Positions 24,522 to 34,862 of a stretch of DNA of 64,000 nt are shown piece by piece. The DNA is taken from the NCBI GenBank assembly GCA_030248065.1, contig JASAMV010000620.1:51861-115860 (forward strand), written 5' to 3'. The notes below the pieces were generated by a model. That model saw only the letters and a list, made by a program, of their open reading frames with translations, did no database searches and was not told where the DNA came from. This DNA comes from Rhynchonema sp. JSB1_4. Lineage: Eukaryota; Nematoda; Chromadorea; Monhysterida; Xyalidae. Both the position numbers and the translations under genes were made by a program. Each line of letters begins with the position of its first letter. Position 1 is the stretch's first letter.

Positions 24522-24790
24522 GTTCTAATGAAAGAGAAATTGAGTTTCCGAAAAAAATATTTTTGCTCCTAAATTGATGTTTTTATGAAATCGACGTGTT
24601 TTATAGATTTTAATTTAATTTAATTTTAAATTTGATCGAATTCAATCGTTTTCGACACATTTTACTATTTTTTTAAAGTTTTTTTGCAAAATCGCTCACA
24701 CTCAATTTCTCTTTCATTAGAACGTGGAGGAAGGGACCAAACCAGCCAGCAGCAACACAAAGTGCCATGAGCTGGTGGGCGGACTATACA
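24455..24790. repeat. Inverted repeat with AT-rich loop inside LINE
   Basis: Two arms of about 90 bp (24455-24545 and 24695-24790) are inverted copies, both containing GTTCTAATGAAAGAGAAATT and LINE coding sequence. The loop is AT-rich and non-coding. The inversion breaks the LINE reading frame. Confidence 0.8.
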
Positions 24791-26474
24791 CGAGCACAAG
24801 ATCGTTCACGGTCCGGCGATAAATTAGGGGGTCCAAATTTAGTGCATGCAAACGCTGTTGGTAAGACAGTGTCTGCATGCCTGGTAAATAATAAGTGAAC
24901 CTACGTTGAATTTTTTCAACGTTTTTAGCCAAAGTGACATTTTGAGGGGACCAAATGGACATGGAAAATTCCAGTAATGGACGAACATAGGCCAAGTAGA
25001 GTTTGCGGAGAAAGTCGCGATTACGACTGTGGAAGTTACGGCGGATGGTCTTTTCCATTCTACTGGCGTCGGCCACAATTTTACCAATGTGTGACTCAAA
25101 TTTTAAGTTTTGTTGGTCAATTATGACACCCAGGTCCCGGACATGGGGAGGTGAAACAATCTGCTCATTCCCACAAAAATAGACAGGTGGGACCTGGGGG
25201 TGATCCCCAAGCCTTACAGTGACGCTCTTATGACTGGCTAGGGCCATGCCATTTGCAGAGAGCCAACTAATGACCGCATTTATGTCACCCTGGAGGATTT
25301 TGTGATCAACAGCACTACGGATTTCCCTATAAATTTTGATGTCATCAGCGTAGAGATACAGGTAGGTGCCTGGATGCACCACGCTGACAACATCATTTAT
25401 ATAAATGAGAAAAAGAGTCGGGCCGAAAACACTGCCCTGGGCAACCCCGGAGGTGACCGGAGTCCACCCAGAAACAGCGTCACCGACCCGAACCCGTTGT
25501 GACCGTCCACTTAGGTAGGAAGATACCCAAGTGAGTAAATGACGGGGGAAACCGTAGTGCTGTAGTTTTTGCAGCAGCGCAGAGTGGGGGACAGTGTCAA
25601 AAGCCTTTTGGCTATCTAGGTAGATGATGTCCACTGCGCTCCCCCGCTCTAACGCTGCTGTCCATTGTGACATGCAGCACAGAAGTTGGGCCTCCACAGA
25701 GCGACCAGGTATAAAACCGAATTGGCAGGGAGATAATAAATTATGTTTTTGAAGATGAGCCATAACCTTTGAATTTACAAAGGACTCCAAAAGTTTGCAA
25801 GGGGAGGAGGTAAGGGAAATAGGACGATATTTTGTGACACTTTTAGGGAATTTTTCCTTGGGTATCGGGACCACATCGGCCAACTTGAAATCATTGGGAA
25901 CAACGCCGGTGTGGAGAATTTGGTTGAAAAGGAATGAGAATTGATCCACAAGTGCGAGGCCCAACTTCTTCAAGAAGGCCGAAGGGATCCCGTCAGGCCC
26001 GGGGGTAGTTTTGGTTGGAAGTTTTCGAAAGAACTGAAAGAGAATGCGAGGAGAACAGACTATTTCCTCCATGTCCGGAACGGGATGGGCTGCACACAGA
26101 GGGATTGTGCCTGCAATTCCAAGGTTGGAATTGAAGACAGAGGCAAAATAGGCGTTGAAGGCGGTGTCCTTGGCCTCGCCCTCCGTGTGAAGCACACCGC
26201 TGGTGTCAGTTACATCAGGAAGATCAGTCCGAGGGCTGATTTTTCGTCTGATGTAACTCCGAAACTTTTTTGGGCTTGGATTTGTGACCAACGACTGTTC
26301 CCGCCTACGGACCCAGCTCCGTCTGTGTCGGCGAATGGTGCGAGAGATTTTGCACCGGGAATAGTAGGCATTGATATTTGGTTCCCGATGCATGCGCGAG
26401 CGCAGACGGGACTCCGTCGTGCCGGGAAGACTGATTATAAATAAAACGGATAAACCTGATAAACCCGACTCCAT
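24717..26474 (-). pseudogene. LINE retrotransposon reverse transcriptase, 5'-truncated (jockey/CR1-like)
   Basis: A 585-residue frame on the minus strand carries the reverse transcriptase motifs in order: TTPGPDGIPSAFLKK, KYRPISLTSSPCKLLE, YLDSQKAFDTVPH, SGVAQGSVFGPTLFLIYIND, YLYLYADDIKIY (catalytic YADD) and the LGVIID box. Some motif residues differ from the usual consensus. No endonuclease domain precedes it, so the copy is 5'-truncated. The first 25 residues or so (26,400-26,474) come from adjacent tandem repeats rather than the element. The C-terminus breaks at about 24,800, where an inverted segment starts. It is a decayed insertion, unlikely to be mobile. Confidence 0.92.
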
Positions 26475-26660
26475 TGCGCTGGGGGAAAGACTGATTACAA
26501 ATAACCCGGATAAAGCTGATAAACCTGATAAAGCTGATAAACCCGACTCAGCTGCGCTGGGGGGAAGACTGATTACAAATAACCCGGATAAAGCTGATAA
26601 ACCTGATAAACCCGACTCAGCTGCGCTGGGGGGAAGACTGATTACAAATTGAAAAATAAA
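26440..26660. repeat. Tandem repeat of about 70 bp
   Basis: Units of the form GGGGGAAGACTGATTACAAA followed by several GATAAACCTGATAAAGCT words recur three to four times directly beside the LINE. Its complement GTAATCAGTCTTCCCCCC reappears at 27,309, 27,440 and 27,484, so the segment 26.4-27.5 kb is loosely bounded by inverted units. Confidence 0.8.
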
Positions 26661-26802
26661 ACGGATAAACCCGAATCGGTTGTGGGACAGTTCGTTCCCA
26701 GTGATCTGGTCCGGATGCGTCTGTTTTGGAATTGGAACGATGGCGTGTAATGTTTCACGTCAATGATTGCCTCGCTGTTTTACAGGCCTGCGATGTTTCA
26801 TT

Positions 26803-27180
26803 TGGCTCAGGCTGGACGGAGCCTAAGCCTAAGCTTTAGCCAAGTGAAACATCACAGACACTACAAACTCGAGATACTTAATGACGTGAAACATTAGTGC
26901 CCAACTGCTATTTACTGCTGCATTCAATTGGGACCAGACCCCAACACCAGCTCGTGCTTTACTTCACGCCACACCGGCCATACGCACGTTCCGCGTAATT
27001 CAGTCAAGATTGACTAATTTTACGGAAATCCACCCGTTTTGTGTGTGCTTAAGCATAGTCCCATACTTAAGGTTTAGGCTTCTATTTCAGGCTTAGGCTT
27101 AGGCTTAGGCTTGCGGTTAGGTTTAGGCTTAGGCTTAGGCACCCGCCTGAATCAAATAAAACACACAGCCACGGCGAAAA
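26803..27180. repeat. TTAGGC-containing dispersed repeat, copy B, with telomere-like units
   Basis: It shares word order with 19,420-19,870 (TGAAACATCACAGACACT; AACTGCTATTTACTGCTGCA; CAATTGGGACCAGA). At 27,079-27,140 there are repeated TTAGGC units, with some TTTAGGC variants. This is the nematode telomere hexamer in interstitial position. Confidence 0.7.
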
Positions 27181-27543
27181 ACGGCTGTATCTTTCATGGT
27201 ACAGATAAAGATATTTTTCTTTCTTACAGATAAAATTTGAATTTGAATGGACGCGTGCTCGGTAGGGTGGATTTCCGTATAATTAGTCGCTCGTATTCAG
27301 TCAGCGTAATCAGTCTTCCCCCCAGCTGCCCAACCCAGGAAGGCTGATTACGGTATATGCATGCTACAGCATGCGTAATCAGCCTTCCTGAGATTGGGCC
27401 TTGGGGGGAAGGCTGATTATGGCTTCGTTTAATTTGTAATCAGTCTTCCCCCCAGAGCCTCTGCAGGGTGTACTGATTACAATGGTAATCAGTCTTCCAT
27501 CAACCTCGTTAACCGACTCCGTTCTACGTAGGCGGGACTATGG

Positions 27544-28107
27544 GTGGGCACAATACCCAATACCCAATACCAATACCACCCAATACCAATACCAATACCA
27601 GTGTTTGGTATTGGTATTGGGTCTAATTCTGGTATTGGGTATTGGGTATTGGTATTGAAGCTGGCCTGGTATTGGTATTGGGTTTGCCCAGGTATTGGGT
27701 CAAAACCAATACCCAATACTGACCCAGAAAACCCCAATACCAAACCAATACCAAACCCAATACCTGCCTCAAAACCCAATACCAAACCAATACCAAACCC
27801 AATACCAACCCAATACCAGACCAAAAACCCAATACCAAACCAATACTAAGACCAATACCCAATACCCAATACCAATACCAACCCAATACCCAATACTCAA
27901 TACCAATACCAACCCAATACCAAACTCAATACCAAGCACTTCAGTAGTATTGAATTTGGTATTGGGTATTGGTATTGGTATTGGGTCTCGCCCGGTATTG
28001 GTATTGGGTATTGGTATTGGGTCCCCAATTCGGTATTGGTATTGGGTATTGGGTATTGGTACAGGGCCGGTATTGGTATTGGGTATTGGTATTGGGTGTC
28101 AAAAGTG
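27544..28107. repeat. Degenerate CCAATA / TATTGG satellite tract with strand switches
   Basis: Over 560 bp the sequence is almost only CAATACC-type units or their complement GGTATTG. Orientation switches several times: CAATACC first, GGTATTG from 27,603, CAATACC from about 27,700, GGTATTG from 27,950. Long open frames in it on both strands (GIGIG- and NTQYQ-type) are by-products of the repeat. Confidence 0.9.
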
Positions 28108-28740
28108 GTATTGTGCCCAGGCCTAGGCGGGACAGCTGAGGTGACCAATCGGGCATATACCCGGTTGTCGACGAGACGCGTGAGATGGGCACAAATTCTT
28201 TAATGGCCATTTGGCATGCCAATTTGATGGCATCCCAGGTGGAAAGTGGGTCAGAAAATGGGCCATAAAGAATTTCATCCCATGAATTATAGAATTATAG
28301 AATTCACATGAATATAGAATCCAGTGCCGAATTTCTCTTTCATCAACATTTGGCTCAGGCTCCGGTTCAGGCTTACGATTATGCCCCAGCCAGGGAGACC
28401 TTTGGGCATTTCATACCTAAAAGCCTGAAACGAAGCCTCAACGCAATTAGGATACGGCAGTTTCGCGTCAGTTGGATCACGCAAGTCGCAAACGCAACGC
28501 AACGCAAAGTGAATTTTACATCAGACAGACGTGGGAATCGGGCCCGGCCCGGCTCGATTTTTTTCGGCCCGACTTTTTCTGATGATATTTTGAAGAAATT
28601 TTTTTGGTGCAAAAATTACAGTTTTTTGTTTAAAAATACCTGAAAATCATAGAAGTGGTCCTACTAAGCTAGCTGCTGAATCGCAAGAAATTTTGGCTAC
28701 CGTAAAACCTAAAATACAAGGGGGCTGTATTTTTTCACTG
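28108..28740. other. Between satellite tract and G-rich repeats
   Basis: No exon could be supported. The missing first exon of the CNOT7-like gene might lie in this region but was not recognised. Confidence 0.4.
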
Positions 28741-29540
28741 ACCGCTTTTAGGGGGGCTGTATTTTGGGGGGGGGCTGTATTTTTTCGCTGCCCAAAATCT
28801 CAAAAAATGTTCCAAAAAATACCTCTAAAATGGAGTTCTGTCAGGGTGTTACTGGCAGTGGCAGTGTAGTTCCTGGTCCGGAGGGGGAACAGACGTACCC
28901 TCCACTATTTTCGGAGGGGGAACAGACGTACCTACCTGGGGCGGGGGGGGGGGGGGGGGGGGGGAAGTCCCCAATTTGGGGGGGGGGGACGGAAAAAAGT
29001 CATTTTTTGAGGTCGAAAAATTGGACTATTTTTGCCTTCTTTTGCGAAAAATCCCCTATAAAAAGGGTATTTTAGCGTTTTTTTGGAGGTTTCACTTAAA
29101 GTTTACCTATTTTTGGCCTAAAAATGCCTATTTTAGGCCTAAATTTGCCCATTTTAGGAAAAAATTGGGGGAGCAGACGTACCCGGAGGGGGAACAGTGG
29201 GGCAGGCGTACCTCGGAGGGGGAACAGACGTACCCGAGGGGGGTCCCCCCTCCCCCCAGGAACTGCACTGGTTACTGGTCATTATTGAGTGTTTTTAGGT
29301 GCAGATCTTCCGTAAAAGGCTTTACGTCATCATATACTCAACCACAAACGTTGTACACAAGGTGTCTTATACAAAGAACTTGACTTTACGACCCCAAGCG
29401 GGGAATTCCAAGTTGGGGGGGGGGGGCTGTATTTTGGGGGGGGGGGGGCGGGGGGGGGCTGTATTTTTTCACTGACTCCTTTTAGGGGGCTGTATTTTTT
29501 TTGGGGGGGGGCTCTATTTTTGGGGGCTCTATTTTAGGGA
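28740..29540. repeat. G-rich dispersed repeat, copy A, with G homopolymers
   Basis: Multiple copies of GGAGGGGGAACAGACGTACC occur, with G runs up to about 24 bases. The unit is bounded by CAGTGTAGTTCCTGG near 28,860 and its complement CCAGGAACTGCACTG near 29,258. Related copies lie at 30,330-30,500 and, inverted, at 55,840-56,250. The outer parts repeat the phrase GGGGGCTGTATTTT. It is non-coding. Confidence 0.75.
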
Positions 29541-29844
29541 ATACGGTAATTTACCGCAAAAAGTCACGATTTTTTATTGAAATTCGATTATGTCGGGCCG
29601 ACCATCCCGGCCCGGCCGTTCGGGCCGAAAACCTCGCAAATTTGGAGAAAAGTTATTTTTTGAGGTCGAAAATTACACTCATTTTTGCCCCTTTTTGAAA
29701 AAAAATTTAAATAAAAGGGGCTAGTGTACCTACTATACTGGCAGGCAGGCGTAAAAACGGTTTTTTCCGAAAAAACCGTTTTTTCCAAGACCCGAATATT
29801 TTTCCATTTATTTGTCCGTGGGTAGGTACCTTTTCGGTTTTCGG

Positions 29845-30015
29845 AAAAATATCGGTACTTTATTTCAATTTTGCCAAAAAATTGTAATGCAAAACTGGAG
29901 TTTTTCAATTTCAGTGAAAAATTGGCTCGAGCAAGAAAATTAACCGGCCCAAAATTGGTCAAAAAGCGTGTAAACCAAGTGTTTTCGACTGACTTCAACA
30001 CTCTTCAAGAGCACA
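29845..30015. repeat. Inverted repeat arm 1 flanking the first visible CNOT7 exon
   Basis: About 170 bp whose complement occurs at 31,127-31,297 (shared words GTGTAAACCAAGTGTTTTCG and AACACTCTTCAAGAGCAC). The pair encloses 1.1 kb including a coding exon. Confidence 0.85.
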
Positions 30016-30299
30016 GTGTGGTACAGTATCTCCCCCTAAAATTTCTTGCCCCACCGCCCCACCCCAAATCGGATTCCCCCCAAAAAAATTCTGGGTGCAG
30101 TACTCCAGTGTATCTCCCTTTTTTGGCGCCAAGGTACAGTATCTCCCCCTCAGAAGTGCCACAGCTCTGCTCCCAGGGGGTCTCCGTCTCCTCTAGGCAG
30201 TATCCCAGTCTCCATCTCAATAAATAGGTATTATTTTGGCGGTTGGCGATTTTTGACGACATTGACCTGAGAATCACTCATTTTATCCCTAAAAATTCC

Positions 30300-30600
30300 T
30301 TTTTAGGCCAAAAATGGACTACTTCAGGCAAAAATGGGGGGGGGGGAGCAGACGTACCCGGAGGGGGAACAGCGGGCAGGCGTAGCATGGAGGGGAAACA
30401 GGCGTACCCAAGGGGGGACCCCTCCCCCCAGGGACCACACTGACCCCACTTTTTTCGGAGGGGGAACAGACGTATCCATCTGGGGGAAAGGGGAAGGGAG
30501 GTGGAAGACCCACATTTGGAGAAAAGTCATTTTTTACGTCGAAAATTTGACCCATTTTGGTCCCTTTTTGGAAAAAATCTCCTTAAAAAGGGTTGATTGA
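30300..30600. repeat. G-rich dispersed repeat, copy B
   Basis: Again GGAGGGGGAACAGACGTA units and G runs, related to 28,740-29,540 and 55,840-56,250. Confidence 0.7.
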
Positions 30601-30665
30601 AATTTTTAGACTTTGCTGGTGTTTGCTCAAACGACACCGACATTCAAATCCGCTTCCATTTTTAG

Positions 30666-33589
30666 GACACCGAATTTCCGGGCGTTGTTGCCAGGCCAAT
30701 CGGCGAATTCAAATCACCAGCCGACTTCCAATATCAACTGCTGAAGACCAACGTCAACATTTTGAAACTTATACAACTTGGACTTACGTTCTTCGATGAA
30801 AATGGTGATATGCCGACGGAGAACTCGACGTGGCAATTCAATTTTAAATTCAATTTACAGTAAGTGCACTCTTTTGATGTTAAAAATGATATTGATACCG
30901 GCGATGGTGGTTTCAAAATTGGTGGACAATTGGAGCAACGTCAACTGTATTGGCCCGGTTTTTTCTTTTGGACACAAAAACAACTTGGCGAAATTAACGG
31001 CACCAATAACTTTCGAAACAATGTGCCTATACTGCCATAAAGAACCGTTTTTTATTTTTCGTGAAAAAAAAAACGGTTTTTTTTTGCGAAAAAACCGTTC
31101 AGTGCAAAATTTGTTCGAAGTGACGAGAGTGCTCTTGAAGAGTGTTGAAGTCAGTCGAAAACACTTGGTTTACACGCTTTGTGGCCCATTTTGGGCCGGT
31201 TAATTTTTGTGCTCGAGCCAATTTTTCACTGAAATCGAAAAACTCATCTGTTTTGCATTACAATTTTTTGGAAAAATTCGAATAAAGTACCGATATGAAA
31301 GTATAACTGTGCCTCAAAAAATCATGACCAAAACCGGCCTGTCAATGCATTGATAGGGTATATGGGTAGCCTGTTAGTTCCCTAAACATGCCCATATATT
31401 TATCAGTTTCCTGGAATCACGTTGCAGAGATGACATGTTCGCACAAGATTCCATTGATCTCCTACATCGTGCCGGCATCCAATTTGCGCAACACGAAAAG
31501 GACGGCATTCGCATACAGGATTTCGGCGAACTTCTCACCACATCCGGTCTCGTGCTGCAGAACAACGTGCATTGGGTGTCTTTTCACAGGTAAAAACAGC
31601 GGCTTACGCTGGCTGAGGATGTGTTGAAAAGATTTTTTCCGTGGCGAATTTTTACCGAACCGGTACAGATTCCGGTTAAGTACCACCAAGTGGGCACGGC
31701 ACGCCGATTTGACTGCGTAGCTAGCTTGAGCTGGCACCTTTGGGAGGTCCTCCCAGCCACAGCACTGTCCAGAGTCATGTAGTCATCGTAACCTGCCCTG
31801 CCCGGTGCCCACATCGTTGTTGGCCTGGTCGCCTTCATGTGCGTTCAGTATCGGACAGACAGACATGCACAAACACGCATAAACGTCATAAAGCGACATG
31901 TCTCACGAAGAAAACAATGACAACGGCGGACACATAACGAAAAGATGGAAATGCTCATTTTATCTTGCAGCGGCTACGATTTCGGCTATCTGCTTCGCAC
32001 GTTGGTGTTGAGAGAACTGCCCGTCACCGTCGACGAGTTCTTCGATCTGCTCACGCTGTTTTTCCCGAACTTGTACGATATAAAAATCATGCTGAAACAG
32101 CCGGAAACCGTGAACTCCGTGCTCAAAGGCGGACTGCAGGAAATCGCTGACCAACTGCAGGTAGGAGTTGTTTTTTCTGCAAAACTGAGTCCAGGATAAA
32201 AATGTTACTTTCTGAATGGACTTGCATGAAAAATAATTTTGTTGGTCAGGTGGATCGACTCGGCACGCAACATCAAGCCGGCAGTGATAGTCTACTGACG
32301 GGTCTGTCGTTCTTCAAGCTGCACGATGTGAGTTTTGTTTCTTTCTTTGGGTTTCATTCTTGGCTGAGCTGCTTAGAAAGGTTTTTTTTCGAAATTCGAT
32401 CGCGTGGGCGGACCGTTTCTTTGCAATGGTGTTGTTAAAGAACCCGTGGCCCTCTGCTTGAGCGTGCTATGGGCATACGGGTTGACCTTCTTTCCGCATT
32501 TAAGAATGCAGATGTTCTCAGACAAAAGTCCCATATGACCAGACCAGACAGACACAAGTTCTGCTGATAGAAATGTGGATATAATCTGATCAAATGGTAA
32601 ATGCTCGGAAATTGTTCAATTATTTATTTTCTGTCCAGAATTACTTCTCGGACAGTTGGGACGCGACGTTGACGGCGGTCAATGGTCGACTTTACGGGCT
32701 GTCACCAACCAACAACAATCAATACGACGTGAATGAAAGCATCAATCCCACTGGCGGCACGCAGCCGCCCACAAGAAATCAGAGTTGTGTCGTGCTGTCG
32801 CAGCAGAGTCTTAGTCAACGGTTGGTTGATACCGGTGGGCCTGCACTGCGTGCTATTGATTGTGTTTCAGTAAATTTTGGTACTATTGACAGATGCATGC
32901 AGTTCGAAAAATACGTGCAAATTTAGTTTGCGAGATTTTCGGGAAATGAGTAAAAGAAGTCAATACTCAGTTTTCGAGAAAAAAGTAAAAGAAATCAATG
33001 CTCAGTTTGCGAGAAAAGAGAAGAGAAATCAATACTCAGTTTGCGAGAAAAGAGAAGAGAAATCAATGCTCAGTTTGCGAGAAAAGAGAAGAGAAATCAA
33101 TGCTCAGTTTGCGAGAAAATAGTGAAAGAAATCAATACTCTCGCGATTTCTCATAAATATTAGCTGAGTTTGTTGGTAAAGGTAATTTTGGTTTTTTCGA
33201 GTTGCTTTTGGGTCATTTGTCAATCGAAAAGTAGCAAAAAATAAATTCCAGTCATGCGTTTGCGTACCACCACCAAGAGCAATTATAAAGCCACAAGCAA
33301 CACAGCCATGCGCGATGCTGTTTTGTTCCGCGTTTCGTGTTCCAAAATTTTCTCGGCGCGATTTGTAATTTTATTTCATGTGCGAAATGAAATCCTAAAT
33401 GCAGCAAATTGACTCAACCATAATGTTCTGACCATTTGCAGCAATTCCCCGGTGCGCGGCCTGAGTCCGTCATTAGCCAATCGGCAATCGTCAGTGGGCG
33501 ATGTATCGACGGGTACGGGTGTCGAGCTGACGGACACCAATGCCAATTCGGCCAACGCCATTGTGAATGGCACGTCAAATTCGCAATGA
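30666..33589 (+). CDS. CNOT7/CAF1 (POP2) deadenylase, six exons seen, 5' exon missing
   Basis: CAF1 is the DEDD-type 3'-5' exonuclease of the CCR4-NOT complex that shortens mRNA poly(A) tails in the cytoplasm. Exons: 30666-30859, 31428-31589, 31971-32160, 32250-32327, 32639-32820, 33442-33589, all in phase. The first exon starts [20 protein letters not shown], giving the catalytic D and E. Later come the core [38 protein letters not shown] with the third Asp, [11 protein letters not shown], and [17 protein letters not shown] with the last His and Asp. All catalytic residues are present. The C-terminal extension ([17 protein letters not shown] to TGA at 33587) is low complexity and lineage-specific. 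The exon encoding the N-terminal VW..NL segment was not found upstream, where repeats dominate. Introns carry an inverted repeat and a 30-bp tandem repeat. Confidence 0.95.
31127..31297. repeat. Inverted repeat arm 2, in CNOT7 intron
   Basis: Complementary to 29,845-30,015. Both arms sit beside runs of AAAACCGTTTTTT-type sequence (29,756 and 31,040-31,100). Confidence 0.85.
32936..33140 (+). repeat. Tandem repeat of about 32 bp in last CNOT7 intron
   Basis: Five to six units of GAAATCAATGCTCAGTTTGC followed by GAGAAAAGA, with units differing mainly by ATAC or ATGC. It is intronic and not part of the reading frame. Confidence 0.9.
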
Positions 33590-34862
33590 TCATCGATCGA
33601 TATCGATTGGATCTGATCATTGATTGCCCCCTTGATTTCTTCTTCTCTCACACTCACTCATTCGTACTTGATTGTCGGCGCGGGTTTGCTTTCGCAGCTT
33701 TGTTTGATTGATGGACAGTGGTGCAGTTGATCATCTTTGTGGCTGATTTAGATGTGAACTGTCGTTCTGTGTGTTTAGCTGGGAATCGCCATAATGGAGG
33801 TCGACTGGGCCAGTTTTTTGATGGCAAGACAGAGCCCCGCAGCTCGCTCGATTAGCTCGTTCGCCGGCTTGGACTTTGAAATGCTCACGTGAAACACATT
33901 TCACGCTCACGTCTGAGCCCACATGGTTGTGGCTCCAAGCCCGTATGTTCAACCCCGCTGGGGAGCGAGCTAAGATATTGATAGGTGCATGGTATGGCAC
34001 CCCATAAAAGACCTCCTGATCTGGCCCGACGGTCAAGTCAAGTCTCACTCCACCAGCCACCATGTTTGTGTTGTTAGTCAAGTTGTATTATCACTGTCTC
34101 GTGTCCCGACCAGCGCCACAAAATTTTTCGAAAGTGCGCATGTCTCCCATTTTTTACTCAAGGAAACTATCAGCGTTCCGCTCTACTTGTGTTTTTTGTT
34201 CATTTACTTTTGTAGATATATGTATCTGAATTTAGCTGCAAACAACAAAACGCCTGTTTATTCGATATGCAGTATTTTTTAAGAGCACGGTATAAACCTT
34301 TGCATCAAGTCCAATAAGCAGGCGTTTATGCCAACATAACTGCTACAAAAACTATCTGAAGGGAAACCCAACTATATCCTGACATTTTTTTATTCGAGAC
34401 TTCACTCACAGAGGCTGACCAGGCAGAATTTTTTTCTTTTGTTATGGTGTTAAAATTTTGCCAATTGTTGCAACAGTTGATGTACATAAAAGTACCTACC
34501 TATTATGATAATCCTGAGTTTGTGTCCGCCATTCTATTTTTGTGTGAGTGTGCGTGTGTGGTGCAAAGCTTCATTGTTACTGACTGACCATGCGCGTGTG
34601 TGTGTTGTGTGTTGTCTATTGTTTTTTGTTTCTTTTTTGGCGTTGTAATCTCTTCTCTCGTCTTTTTCTTCTGTCATAAAGCGAGCGTATAAATGCGTAA
34701 TCGGAGAAAATAATAAAACAAAAACACATTGACATACTGAGGGATAATCTGACTATTTCTTTTATTTAATCGGCTATTCATATGCCGAATGTTATCATTT
34801 ACTTTGCTTGTTGTTGTGCGTTATGTGCTCTGTCCGTATGCCCATTGCATTTCAGTCGTTCT
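33590..34862. other. Intergenic between CNOT7 and RNase H1
   Basis: CNOT7 3' UTR and RNase H1 promoter should lie here. An AATAAAA word is at about 34,711. No other exon is recognised. Confidence 0.5.

Noticed and set aside
27544..28126. Open frames of 80-143 residues rich in GIG or NTQYQ
   Set aside because: They are by-products of the CAATACC/GGTATTG satellite and appear in several frames and on both strands.
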